Assembly (NCBI RefSeq): GCF_036669915.1
Contig: NC_089319.1
Coordinates: 14,302,471 to 14,366,470, forward strand
From: Pocillopora verrucosa
Taxonomy: Eukaryota > Cnidaria > Anthozoa > Scleractinia > Pocilloporidae
Direction: 5' to 3'
DNA length: 64,000 nucleotides
The notes below the pieces were generated by a model. That model did no database searches, was not told the origin of the DNA, and saw nothing but the letters and a program-made list of their open reading frames with translations. Position 1 is the first letter of the stretch, and every line of letters begins with the position of its first letter. Position numbers and translations under genes: made by a program. Of the stretch, positions 34,986 to 48,500 are shown in pieces.

Positions 34986-37900
34986 ATGGCCGTTACTCAA
35001 CGGAAGCAAAAGCCAGGATTTGTCGAACAAGCGATGGCTTTTGGGAATCTCAACCCAAACCCCAAGAAAGCCATCTTTGCAGTAAGGGAAGTTGTTCACA
35101 CATCTGGAGACATCCCTATAATCTACAAAACAAGAGGAATGGCTTGTGCCGTTGAAGTCGGAGGGAAGAAACGTTTGGTAACTTGGCACAATGTAATCAA
35201 CGAAGACGATAAAGCTAAGCCAATAAGATTGCATCGGTGTTCAAAAGAATTTTTTAATGACCAGAAAAACTATCGGTTCGAAATGTCACAGGTCGAGCAA
35301 ATTGAAAGTTGCTCGTTCATTTCATTACTACGAGGCGACGCACCGACGCCAAAGAAAGATTTTGGAATTCTTAAGTTGAAAGTTCCAGGAAGTGATGAAA
35401 AGAGTAAGGATGTCTTTGCACACTCATTCATCGGATGCAAAGATACCGTAAAATTCACTTTCAAGTACGACTACGACAGGGGAAAGCACGAACTTAATTA
35501 TTCTGACAAGGAGGATTGTATATGCGAAAAATCTACTATCCTTGGATCCCCAATCATTACAGACATGTACCAAGTCATTGGTGTCGTGGGAGAGGATCTT
35601 GATGGACGACTTTTTCCCTACTTCTTAACAGACACAGAAGTTGGTAAGTAAAGATGGCTGAAACAGAAGTCTCAAAAAGTTAGTTCTGTTGTGTCGGTTG
35701 TGGCCCTGATCTCTCATATGCAATTGAAAAATCTGAAAAACTCTTGATTGGTTAAATAAAGACTTTCTTCTACGAATGCGCTCCAAGGTGAGATCAGCAA
35801 GGTTGCCATGTGACAAGAGGAGATAAAATATGGGGGCTAAAGTTGCAACATTAGTTGCCGAATTTTTGAGCTGCAGTGTTCATATTATATCTTGGCTATT
35901 ATTTTTATTTAAAGGAGTGCTTCGTCATTTGTGTTTAGAAAATTTCAGATGCCTTTTCCCCCTTGGTTAATGTAGTGATATACTTTGAGATATCACGTGA
36001 ATCTTCAAAGTGGAACGAGCTAGTTTATTTTTCTGGCCTCTGAACTAAGTAGCGAGCATTTCAAGATTTGAGGTTGTCAAATGGTTACTGTGCGTATACT
36101 TACAGTTGAACAGTTTTAAATGTCAAGATTGTTGTTTGATGTCTTTAAAACCACTAACCACCTTCTCAGTATTTATTTGATTAAAACATGCAACCAAAAA
36201 GCAGGACACTCCAGACCAAGAAAGGAAGAGGGCTGTGTTATGTTTGTTTTTGTTCTTGAAAAAAAAAAATGGAATGTATGAAAGAATTACAACAATGTTA
36301 CTTCTGTCAAACGCCAACAGTACAATATTAACAGTAGAGATGATAGTTGGCAATTACAAACAAAACAGAAAAAGAGTTTTAAGCCCTTTGAGCTTTTTCC
36401 CAAATTAATGAAACAAGTCAAATACACTATAAATCCAATAAGTTTATTTGTAAAACACAATTTTTCAGTGTATATTCAATTATGATTCTTCTTTTTTCAT
36501 AAAAGGTATGTGTGGAACAGAAAATCAAGAAAAGAAACCTAGTGAGGGTGAGACCCAAGATATCCCAGATGCCGCTGGTATGTAATTTCAATGTGTGTAG
36601 TTTAAATGTACATTAAAATGACTCGATCTATTCTTGATTTTTACATAAATTTTTATAGCTACATTTATCATACAATTTGTGTCGTATGCATTAATCAATT
36701 GAAGTCCCAGCCCCTGAAATCTTCCTTGCTATTTTGAATGGTTATGTAGTCATGTGTTTTCCACTTATTAAAGCCCCCCCCCCCTCCACCAATTTAAGGC
36801 CCCCTCCTGGTTACTATAAGGTCCATCTACTTGTATTAACAAAGAAATACATGCAGTTATAATTTAAGGCCCCCTCCTGGTTACTATAAGGTCCATCTAC
36901 TTGTATTAACAAAGAAATACATGCAGTTATAATTTAAGGCCCCCTCCTGGTTACTATAAGGTCCATCTACTTGTATTAACAAAGAAATACATGCAGTTAT
37001 AATCCCCAACAGACATAAGCTCCCTCCTAAAACCTTCTCTTTCTTTCACTGTTGAGAAATAGGAACTCTTTACTGCTTCAAATAGAGAATTTGAAAATAT
37101 TATTGCACTTTTTCTATTCTGGTGATAACCCCCTTAGATATGTGCCTCTGATCCATTTTAATGATAAAGTTTGGATATAATGCACACTCCCATGGTTGTA
37201 AGAGCGTACTCTATAATGGTACAAAACATGGAGCTGAGCTAAAGTTGTCACATTAAAGTTGTCACGCTAAAGTTGTAATATGTCCAACCATTTCCTGGAC
37301 TTCTCTCTAGCTCCTCTTTGTTAATTGAAAGTGAAATTTCAGAGCAAGCAAGCCGTAATTGATGTTGTTGTAACATGAGCAGAGACAAAAATCCTCAGAG
37401 AGAAAATGAAATGGACTGTCCAAGTTTTGAAGGTTTTCACACTCAGTTAAGTAAGATTATTTACTGGTAGTTATAAAATTCAAACACAGCTAACAGAGTC
37501 TTAATATATAGAGTTTCATGTTCAAAAACAAAAGAGAAGAAAACAGGAATGATGAAAAATACAACCAAAGTGGCATAACTGTTAAAATTCATACAAATCA
37601 TGATGGTGCCAGATGCTTTGGTCTATCAAGGCTATTTTATCACGACGATCTTCTGTCATCACAGTGAAGTAGGCTGCAGAAATTACATTGTCCACCCTTC
37701 AACTAAGGGCTTGCTCTGATATCCTTTCTGATGTGTTGGGTGGAAGCCCACATCAGTCACAGCAGCCAAGTTCTACGGCACTCTCATAAGTTGAGAAATG
37801 TACATGTTCCTGTGAATTTGGCTGTCATTCATTAATAAAACATACACCGTGTTTGTTATCGAATTGTCATACAGTGAAAAAACTTGCATGGTTTGATAAG

Positions 37901-40900
37901 TCACAATTCAACCAGATTTCACAGAACATTCGCTTTCAGATTCTTTATTAAGATTAAAAACTTCAGGCAAAGGTATTAAATTCAACATGTTGAACTATTT
38001 CGGTTTGTGAACTATTGCAGATTGTGGACTGTGATGGTTTGACATTTTTAAAAGCTTCAGTCTTGTTCAACCAATCAGATTATTTGAACCATTCTAACAA
38101 GGATTCTGATTGGTTTATTGTGGTGTGCTTTGTGAGAGTATAGAGCTGATGACACTTGTTCACTTTGGAGATAAAACTTGTTTGGAATATTGGAAGTAAA
38201 ACATTGGGAATTTAACGGATTCTGCATGTATTATAAGAGAAGTGGGGAGAAACATTTGACTTCATCTTGTGTTTCTCCTTGCACTTCTTTCATGCTCTAG
38301 CTACTTCCTGCATACTTTACAACAGAATAGAGCACAGTCAAGGCTTCTCTATTTGTTAAATAAGCCCTCCAACCCCCCATTCCCGTGCATTCAAAGTTTC
38401 TAAGCTGAGTCAGGGCTTGTAAGCAGCAGGTTGTGGTAACACTTTTCATGCTAGAGGTGCATGTTTGAAAAGTGAAGATGAATGAACAAGAGCATGAATC
38501 TGAATAATGAAATGCAGCCACTGGATATGTTTGAAAAAAGTCAAATTTTATTGCATATATGGTTTAAGTTTAGAACAAAGAGTGCTTTAGCTGCTTCCTG
38601 CTTACTTTACAACAAAACAGAGCACAGTCAATGCTTCTCTATTTTTTAAATAAGCCCTCCTAATCCCCCTCCCACTCCTTCAAAGTTTCTAAGCCCAAGG
38701 CCTGTGAGCTGCAGTTTGTGGTCATACTTTGCATGCTAGAGGTGCATTTCCTGGTCTGTTTGAGACTGATAAATGGGTCACAATGCAGGTACTTTCTTCA
38801 AGGAAAAAGCTAACAAGATGTATTTTTGTTTTACAGTTAATGGTGCAAATTGAATTCTGTTCAACAGCTTTCTCATTTTGATTTAAATTTGTTTCCTTCT
38901 AATCATGGCTATGCGTGCATGCATGACATGTTTGTTATCACTAAATTCTCAAAAGGAAAACATGTTAAACTATGGAGGGAGAAAATGCTGAAAGGAGTCC
39001 CTTGCGAAATGGCTTTTGGAATTCCTAGGAATTCTTAGGAATAAAGGTGTGAATTTTCACGGTAAATTCGGACTGGGAATTCCTAGGAATTCCCAACCAT
39101 AACAACTCTGGTTCTAAAAACCTAGAAATTCCCAGAAATTCCAAGTTTATAGCCAACAGGACTTGGAATTCCTAGGAATTCCAACTCATAGAACCAATGA
39201 CTTTCCCTGAAAAGCTGTAAATCTAAAAAATTCCTAGGAATTTCTGGGAATTTTAAGTAAAAACTTGAGGCTAATGATATAAAATAAATACTTTAAATTA
39301 AAAAAACCCAGCTAAAATTCAAGTATTCAATGAAATTTATTTAGAAGCTTAATTAAGGCTTACATGTAAAATATTTTTGATTAATTATTAACATCAATGT
39401 GTGGTAATATTAGGATGGAATTTGATTTATTTTTCTTTTCTTGAAAACTTCATATGGATTAATCCTCAATTACAGCCATTCATATAAAATAGTCCTAATC
39501 AATCATTAAATTTGGTTTGACACAAATTGTGAATAAAATCTGTTGATTCTTTTCCATGAAATACAATATCTTAAATTATATTTGAAAACCAAGCACTCTT
39601 GGGAGTGAAGGGGTTAATTACAGACAAATAAAATTGATTTTTTGATTAAAATCTTGTTGTAACTGTAACAATAAATTAGAATGAAGTTATTCTAAACTGT
39701 CAACTTAGCTGCTGTTTGTATTTTTTTTCCTGGGCTCACAATAAGTTGGCCTTGAATGAGGTTGTCTACAAGAAGCTTGACTATCTTGTATCTGGATTCC
39801 ATGACATCTGAATTTGAAAAAAAAAAAATTTAAATATATATATTTAAAGCTCAGACCAGGCCTATAAGATGGCTATGAGGAAAAGGGCATTCATTGGATT
39901 CTCACATTGAGAAATCTCTGTTATATTGAGTGACTTTTATATTGGAGTAAGTACATCTCTCTCATAGATTTTACTAAAAAAGGGCTGAATACATTATTTT
40001 GTTTTTACCAAGGAGGGCTTCTTTATGTAATAAGGTTTGTTTAACAACAGTTCCTATTATGAATCTTGAATGTTCCCAAACGTGACTAGAGGAATCTAGT
40101 CAATATGTCAACTGTTGTCCCTTCTTTTAACTCCACGGCGCCAACGACTTTCTTTTCTTTTACAACACTCACGCTGTTCTCGTTTTCCCATTGAACCACA
40201 ATAAAAGCTATCTTTAGAAATGTTATATTTAGCAAAACGGTTGAGAAAAACGATCAACCGATGAAAAGTACATTCAAAGATGAGCGCCAAATGGAGTCTT
40301 CTTTGTTTCCGATCACGGGCATGATCACGTGGATCTTTTAGGACTTGTCATTGGCTAGCAAAGTGAATCCGCTGGCTTGCCGATTGCAGTGTTAAGAGAA
40401 GCGCATAACTTTATTCTGACTTCTCTAACCGGTTCTCTGCTTCAAGACGATGGATACCTTGGTGATATAAATAATGATGTGAGCTCACTCTATGTAGAAA
40501 TAATCGACAAGAATCGATCGTATTACAAATGCACGATTTGTGGCCGAAAGTTGTCGAGGAAACAAAGACTCGAAACTCACTTGAGTTGTGTTCATGGCAA
40601 AGGTGAGAAATAACACAAGCCATTCACAGTTTTGAATGCGACTACAAATCGTCTTTTACCCTCATATTTATAAAAGAAGGATACCACATTAGGAAGTATA
40701 AGAGAGACATAGATGATCCCAGTGTACCAGTACCTAAATCTACAAAGTTTGACCGTAGCAAGAGTTCAGCAACATGTTCCAACACCGCCATCTCGATTCC
40801 TCAGTCAGTCGTTTCCACTGAACTTAAAGCAGTAGTGACAACAGAGTAGAGTGCGTCTTTCGAAGGAGAAACATTTGTACAAGAGACAGAAGTAACTATA

Positions 40901-43900
40901 TGCGATTACAGAGGTGCGTTGGAACTCTGGTCCACAAATAGTTATGCACTGTCCGAAGTATAAAACAATTTTGTTGATAGCTGACAGACAGAGAAGAACA
41001 ACAAGTAAACTTTAGAGCTGTTATTATTGAAGTGTGACTTGCACTTTTCATTTTTATATAAAGAAGGACTTATATTTTGCACCAAATATAAAAAGATGTA
41101 ATATTTTTTGGGAGATACAGTGATTGGGACATTTAAGAAATTAAGTTATGAAAGGAAACTTGGTAGGTACTTCTCACTACTAACAAGTCTTGTTGACAAA
41201 TATTTTCAGATCAGAGTTTCAAATAAAGTAAATTGAAGACGTCATTTAAAAGGTGTTTTTTCTCAAAGGGAACATTGACTACCTCTGTCTTGTCTGCATG
41301 CCAAATGTTTGCAAAGTGTGTGGATGATCCACAAGTATTGGAACTCTTACAAAAATGTTTTGTAAGAATAAAAACAGCAAAACAAATTACAGCAATTAGT
41401 CACGAAAACAGAGCAAAAAACTGAAAAAAAAAACAGCAACAACAATCATGAAAAAATAAAGATTAATTAGGTGTTGAATTTGTTTGTCTAAGGCATGAAA
41501 TTTCTACTAAGAATATTGTCAACAAAAAGTCTCTGACAGTGTTTGAGGCAACTGAGCTTGACTGTTGCAAGGTTTTCTAACAAAGGCAACCAGTAATGTA
41601 GGTTAGGGAAGTAACTTATGTTTATAACTAACAAAGTTCTTTAAGTGTAGATAACAATGTAATTATTGTTAATTATTGTGGAAGTTGTGTACCAAGGAAC
41701 AGCTAATGAATGTTTGATGATTTTGACACATCAGTGAACATGATACATTAATTTGCATCACAATAAAAATATTTTTTGATCATGGAATCCAAGAGTCCTT
41801 TCACATTAGAAAGCAAATCTGTGATATGAGTACATTGGATTAATTGGCAATTTCCATTTAACATAACTGACAGCTGGTTCATGAGAAAATCCATATTAAT
41901 GTAAAGATTTACTAAAACTTAGTTTGAATAATAAATTTCATGATCTTTAAGTTATAAACATACACATGTATGAATATCTCTTGGTAAGTTTTGTATAGCA
42001 TACCTTTTATTGAGCCAAAGTTTTAAGCCTCTGAAATTACTCCTTTTCTTAAAACCTTCACATTCAAGGTATTGAGAATTTCTTAGAACTTATGTGGACC
42101 TCAGGGTATTAAAATTGCCTCAAATTCAATTCCCAGAAATTCCCAAGAGTTCCACACTTCTTAAATTATAGGTAGTTTGTAAAGCTTAGAATTCCTAGGA
42201 ATTCCTAGGGATTCCAAGTCTTCACAAAACTGGAGTCTTCCTTTCCCAGAAATTCCCAGTAATTCCAAGCTTTTTAAATCAGAGTTAATTTGCATAGTTG
42301 GGAATTTTTGAGAATTCCCAGAAAACTGGGAATTCAGTTTGCAAGGGTTATTTGCATAATTGGGAATTTTTGAGAATTCCTAGGAATTCCCAGAAAACTG
42401 GGAATTCAGTTCGCAAGGGGTTCTTGTTCATATGTATGGCTAAATTAATTCATGGAGGCTTGGGAATGTAAGGTCACATATGCATTAATACTGTGATAGT
42501 TATTTATTTTTATTTTTTACAACATAAATGTTTGTTTTATTTAGGCACTCCTGAAGGAACCACCAAGAATCTTGAAAAGTTGAAAGATGCAATCAAAAGA
42601 TGTGAAAGTAAAGTCAGGAGCAAAGGAGTTCCTAAACTTGAACTAAAAGTTAAATTAAAGAAAGCTGCATTTGAAAAGGGCTTCATTGTTTCTGATAATG
42701 ATGGAGGGGGCAATTGTTTGTTCCATGCTTTATCAGAACAACTGTCAATTGCTAAAGAAGATCCAATTCCACATGATGTATTAAGGAAAACATTAGTTCA
42801 ATACCTCAAAGAGAACCAAATAATGGTAGGTTTTGTTTGGTATTTATAAGGGCTTACTTAGCACTATGTCAATTGCTCATTTAGTTACATAATCAAATAT
42901 TGCATTTTTAAACTTCCTTCTGGATTCACAGTGTTTCATGTATGTATATGTAATGTGAAGGATTAAACATGAGACCAACTGTGAAAAACTGTTAAAACTC
43001 TTCTTTCCAGAGATACTCATTTTTCAGAAAAATGTGTGGAAACTAGGTGACTTTGCGGTTACATGAATTGGTTTACAGTCAATTTAAGTTAAGTGCAAAC
43101 AACATTTTAGGCTGAAGCATTGGTCCACTCAGCTTTACTATCTAGAGAGCCCTGTTGGCCAGCACATTTTGTAGTTGAACCAAACAGACTCCCATTGAAA
43201 CCATATATGCGATATCTTAAAATAGATAAATCTACTCTACTTGGGAATTTTGTTCTGATCTGCCTGGTTCTGATCTAACAGGAACACATCAGGGGTTCAC
43301 ATCAGTTTCAACTTCCCATTAAACCATGACTTAATAGAGTGAACTGTGAAGAAATCTTCTTTAATTTAAGACATTTAATACTTAATTTTAAGTATTATTC
43401 ATTCAGTTGTTCTGTCAATGTTACACATGTCTCAGGTACCTATAGCAGCCACTGTGCAAAAGGTTTAAAATAAATAATAATGTTAAATATGAAAGAATTA
43501 AACTTTTCTATCATGGCCTTTAAAGTCCATAAAGTTAAGGTTGCTTATTATATGACAGTTTTGCTGTAAGGAAGTTTATGAGTTGATCGAGCATAACCAG
43601 ACAATTTACTGGAACAATCAGATAAGTAATAAAATTACCATAGGATTTGTTGACCAAGTTAAATCATTTTATCTGCAAGGAGACTTGGTCTAAGCTTTTT
43701 TGAAGCATAACTTAGGTATTTTGTGGAGACAGTACCTGCATATTTACTTGTGTATAACACAGGCCCATGTATAATGTGCAACCCTATTTTTTTGCCAGAT
43801 TGTTGAGGAAAAAAAGTTTGCTAAGCAAAAAAGACATAATGTCTTCTCACAATTATTTATCAACTTAAAGATAACAACAACAAGAAAGTTACTTTATTAT

Positions 43901-46900
43901 TATCATTGATATTTTTCGGTGCATAGTAATTCGTTATTGATAAAGAAGCTCAAGAAAAACTTATATACAACCTTTGAAATTTTCCTAGCACTGAACAACT
44001 ACAACCATGACATGATTCCTCTTGTTTCCTGTTGGGCAGATTATTATAACTTTGTTGTCCATGTCGTTGATTGTGTGCTTTGGTGACTTGTCGGTACCAA
44101 CAATTTCTGGCCTTAAAACTCCTTCAGGAGTTTGGTATTTTTCATCTTTGTCAAGCTGAAGTGCTTTCAGTCATACCAGGGAAGGAAGAAATAGCTATAA
44201 AGCCAAGGTTTCTCTTCTCTGTAATCCATGCCAACAGATCAATCACTGACCATGACCAATTGCAGCCTTCTTTCCACAGTTAACACATTTGAGCTGAGGC
44301 ACCTTCTCCAAGTTTCTTTACTTTTTCTAAATAGCCTGACTTTGCATTTGGAAACACCAATTTCACATTCAGTTTCATGGTTTCCATTTTTCTGGGCTCT
44401 GCAAATTTCTGATCACTCGTAATACAGTGTGATTGTAATGTTTATGTCATCAGCTGTTTCTTAAATACTCTACTAAACTTATTCATGGATCAAAATAGGA
44501 AATATTTCATTGGTTGATCAATATTTAACTTGAGCTAATAGAGACCAATTACAACAAAGCTTTTATTTTTTAATGTTTTAAGCAAATTACGTGCACAACA
44601 AACAATAGGACCCATGTATAATATGCAATTTTGATTTTATGTTTTTTCAATGCTTACTCTAATCCTCTAAATACCTAATTTATTGATTCTTCTTTTAGGA
44701 AGATGGAACTGATCAGTTCAAGCTGTTAGACAGTAATCAACAAAGCCGTTTTAATACATGGATTGAGTACCTAAAACACATGGCAGAGGATGGTATTTGG
44801 GGTGATGAAATTGTAATCAGTGCAGCAGCAAATTGCTATAAAACCATTATTAATGTGATCAGTGTACTACCTGAAGACAAAGAATCGATAATCTCTATCA
44901 CACCAGAATGTGAAGTAAAAAGTGGAAATCCAATTTGGCTGGGACACATCTATGATTTCCATTTTGTCAGCCTTCTCAAAGGTACAACATTTATAAAGTT
45001 CATTACAATGCATAAAGCTCTTTTGTAAGTGACTGGTGTCCAACCAATTTGTTTTAGCTATCATACTGGTTACAGCACCAATGAATAATTCATGGTATGA
45101 GAAGAAATATCTTTTACAGTTCAAGATGTAAAAACAAAAACCTTTCAAAAACATTGAAAAGTACTGTCCTGGGCTTACCCATTTAGCAGCTCTTTATTTT
45201 TTAGGTCAGTGTGCAAACGTGTGTCTCAAAACATCAAAGGCATGGTCAATGGATGCAACCGTTTCTTGAATGAAATAGAGGCAACAGATAATTAACTATC
45301 AATTATTGATTATTATGATAATAAGTAAGACTTAATTAATTTGATTACTATAAATTAAAATTGTGATTTTAAACACCTTAAGATCATTATTAATTATTTT
45401 TCTAATTTACTATGCTCAGACGTATATACAGTTTAAGTGTGAACATTTACTCTCTCAATAATGAATTAATTATCAATATTCTCAGCAGGACTTAGTAAAG
45501 ATACCAAAATAGATGTGAACTTCTCTCACCTAAATTTGTTATTAACAGCACCAGTACCTTCATCAGATCAACGTATCGATGGGACTAGGCTGCAAGAGTG
45601 TAATGAAGAGAGGGACAAGCAGCATGAACTTGTGTCTGGTAATTATTTTTTAAATGATTGTCATTAGTATTTGTTTGCTCATGTTCACCGACTGAAGGGT
45701 TTCTTGTTATTGGCTCTCCAGTTATCTAAAAAGTGTGAGGCATTAGAACTCGACCAAAATAAGATGGTAAAATATCCATACTTGGACAAAATCTGTATGC
45801 TTGTTCCCTGGCTGCTATTGTTATTATTCCTTTTTAATGCCATTTTAGAATGTTCTTCATTTTAATTTGTTTGTGTTTTTTCTCAACCTAATTTGTAAGT
45901 CAAATTAAAAGTAGATTCTTAAGGATTATTTCCATGTGCGTATTTTAAATAGGTCATGAGAAGCCACCCTTCGGAATTAAAAGAAGCTCTTCTCTGGAGT
46001 CTGTTGAGAAAAGTAAGAGGTCACCTTTTATCTAACCATTTAAAACAAAGATGGTGTAGGATTTAGCCTTAAGTGCAAGCATGTGATTTTTTGGGTTTTG
46101 CTAAATCAAAAACAGAGGTCACGATAATTGTAAAGAGTTCAACTTAGTTTATCTACTTTATTATACACAGTTTTAGTTAGGTTTAATTGGTGTGGCAATA
46201 TCTATAAACAAATACGTCGATTTTAAAATTTCTAAGTGACTGAGTTTATGCAGTAGGTCATTGTTAATAGTCCGTAATATGATCTATCCAAGGTTACGCC
46301 ATCTTACATTATTTTACGCCATTCTACCATATTAGCCATGATAAGGGACCGTGGGGTACTATAGAACAGAGCTGAAATACAGACGGAAGACGGAAGGACA
46401 AAATGGCCACACTTAATGATCAAAACACTGATTTGTTTTTCCATATTTTGGGCATGACCTCTTAAGTTCATCATAGAGAACACTTTAATGGTTTCAATAG
46501 TTTTGTTTTCGTCTTTTGGGCACCCTTTCTGCAATTTATATAATTATGTGGAAAAGCCGAAGGATGTATTTGATAAACTAGAGGCCAAAATACCTGAAAA
46601 TGAGATAATAGCGAGATAATAAATCCCTTATTCGATGGTTTAACATGAAATTCGAGGAGAAATTTTGCTCATTCCTCGTAATCTTCCTCACCCCGTAAAA
46701 TACTATGCAACTCGCGAAATATCCGTCTGTATTACATGTTAAACTATTGAATGAGATGAAAATATGGCACTAGTATCAATATCACAATTAGCTATGACAA
46801 ATGCACTATTAAGATGTAACATGTATGACGTGTACAATAGAGGAGGAACTCAGGAATTGATTCACTTTTAACAACTAAAAAAATAATTATCAGAGACTGC

Positions 46901-48500
46901 TTTACCTGTTAATCTGTTGGTGATAGTAACAATCATATATAGAGCAATCACATCAAGACCCTGGCGTTAATTTGCATTGCACCATTACTTGACCTCGCTA
47001 ATTTAGGTTTGTGTTATTGAACTCTCTACGCACACGTGCTGTCAAGTGTTTTTTTCATTTTAGTTGATACGAGTTGAAATAATCGTGTGGTAGACTCAAC
47101 CAATAATTCCTTACAAGGGAATGGCAATAGAAGTCATAGAAGAAACTGGGAGAAGAAAAGCATGGAAACGTTCAAGATTCAAACAGGGTTTAAAACGGTG
47201 CCTACGAACTAACAAATGAGGAGCAAAACCACATGATTGTTTCACGTATTAAGGAATTTAATCAGTATATTATAAATTCATTTATTTTGATTTGAGAATT
47301 CAAAAAAATATATATTAGGGAAAAAAGAAACTAGAGGTGACATATGTAGAGTTTCAACATCCATAAATCGGGTACAATCAAGTCCCAAATAGAAGTATCA
47401 TAGAAATTCATTCTTTTTCCAAAAGTCAGAAGTGGTAACATTCCTCCTGAATGGTTTCCCTACCTTGCATTGGATATACAAGGCAACATGAAGTGGAGAA
47501 GGTTTGGGAACAGTTTAGATCTGAGTAATGCGGAACTCAATGGTATTGATCAAGACAACGATGAAGAATACGAGCGAAGTTATAAGATGCTGATAACTTG
47601 GTGGCAAAAAGGTGCTGCCTCCTATGAAAAGCTTGCGTTTGCCTTAAGAGAGCATAATCTTGGAGAGATTCGTCAAAACTACTGCCTAATGGGACACACT
47701 CCACTCTTGAAGAAAGATGTGAAGTTGCGTAAGTAGCAGAATAATTTCTTAAGCTCTTTGCATAAACTTAAACTATCAAGCTCTTCCATTAACCATACTT
47801 CCATCCTTTCAACCATGACCCCATTCAGGACAAGCAAATCGATAGAAGCTGTCTTTCATACGGCGGTAGCACCTGCTCTTTTAAACCCCGAGTTAATAAT
47901 TGAAGAAAACACAGAGAAGTGCACTTCATAATGACGAACCCTCATTTGACTACTTTGAAAAAGTGTTCTGTATTGTAGAATGCTAAATACAACATCCGTT
48001 ATTGTTGTCAATCACGCAACCTTTAGTGTCCTGTTGAGTACTGATTCACAGATTCTGAACCTCTGTAGTAAACTTCAAACTTGTCAGAGAGGACTTCAGT
48101 GTATTTTCCGATATTTGATATGTCATAAGATATAATTCACCTTATACGTTGCTCATGTATTTGTCTCCTTACACATGTTTTTGTTTGATTTGTTCAATAT
48201 TAAGCAGGGAACCTGAAGGAAGGACCAATAGACGATAAAGCTTTATCAGCCATAGCCAAGGCCGTGATGAAAAAATGTCAAAGACTGGGTAGGGCACTTG
48301 GGATAAATAATGATCGATTAGACGAGATAGCGGTGAACAACCCAAACGATGGTTTTGAGCAGTGCTATCAAATGTTAATAGCATGGAAGCAGGCCAATGT
48401 TGACAATGCTTCTTACTATTCCCTTGCGCAAGCCTTATATGACCGCACTGTTAATTTGGGTGTTGTTGTTAATAGCTTGTGCCTCAAGAAAATCCAATGA
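34986..48500 (+). CDS. OTU deubiquitinase-like protein with trypsin-fold N-terminus and two Death domains
   Basis: Eight exons with matching phases: 34986-35643, 36506-36577, 42545-42825, 44699-44981, 45549-45638, 45953-46012, 47426-47728, 48208-48500. Spliced they give 679 residues. Start ATG 34986 has a good context (cacATGG). Residues about 40-220 look like a trypsin-type fold (RLVTWHNVI, DFGILKLK, LGSPIITDMYQVIGVVG). The position expected for the catalytic Ser is Leu, so it is probably inactive. The OTU domain has DGGGNCLFHAL (Cys about 301) and HIYDFHFVSL (His about 425), the expected catalytic pair, so activity on ubiquitin chains is likely. Two Death domains follow (about 488-570, KWRRFGNSLDLSNAELNGID; about 595-670, LGRALGINNDRLDEIA). 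A role in cytosolic death or immune signalling is inferred. No stop or frameshift seen. Confidence 0.85.
36791..37000 (+). repeat. perfect 70-bp tandem triplication in intron
   Basis: Three identical 70-bp units start at 36791, 36861 and 36931 with 'aatttaaggccccctcctgg'. The identity implies a very recent expansion or an assembly stutter. Non-coding. Confidence 0.95.
38280..38755 (+). repeat. direct duplication of ~170 bp in intron
   Basis: 38283-38462 and 38583-38752 share 'actttacaacaaaacagagc'-like text, 'aataagccctcc' and 'catgctagaggtgcat' in the same order. Roughly 85 percent alike by eye. Confidence 0.7.
38999..42420. mobile_element. 3.4-kb inverted-repeat element with GGAATTCCTAGGAATTCC arrays
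   Basis: CCCTTGCGAA at 38999-39008 is matched by TTCGCAAGGG at 42410-42419. Just inside both ends are arrays of palindromic words (GAATTCCTAGGAATTC): 39010-39255 and 42120-42415. The right array includes a tandem duplicate of about 65 bp ('tgggaatttttgagaattcc'). The centre carries a C2H2-finger gene (40377-40963). The whole lies in intron 2 of the OTU-Death gene. I cannot name the transposon class, and no target duplication is clear. Confidence 0.7.
40377..40963 (+). pseudogene. two-exon C2H2 zinc-finger gene inside the 3.4-kb element
   Basis: Exon 1 runs to a donor at 40602 (GGCAAAG|GTGAGA). After a 74-bp intron, exon 2 starts at 40677 with a matching phase. Exon 1 encodes acidic text and one finger, YKCTICGRKLSRKQRLETH followed by LSCVH (C-x2-C-x12-H-x4-H). 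Exon 2 runs to TAG at 40847, but the same frame stays open and coding-like (SASFEGETFVQET) for 37 more codons to TAA at 40961. This suggests a nonsense mutation. No ATG begins exon 1: an acceptor (gattgcag, 40388) or a lost start must precede it. Possible role: DNA binding for the element, or an alternative exon of the host gene (phase-compatible). Confidence 0.5.

Noticed and set aside
34836..35234. 132-codon minus-strand frame
   Set aside because: It is antisense to the first exon of the OTU-Death gene, which has splice sites and domain features; the minus frame has neither.
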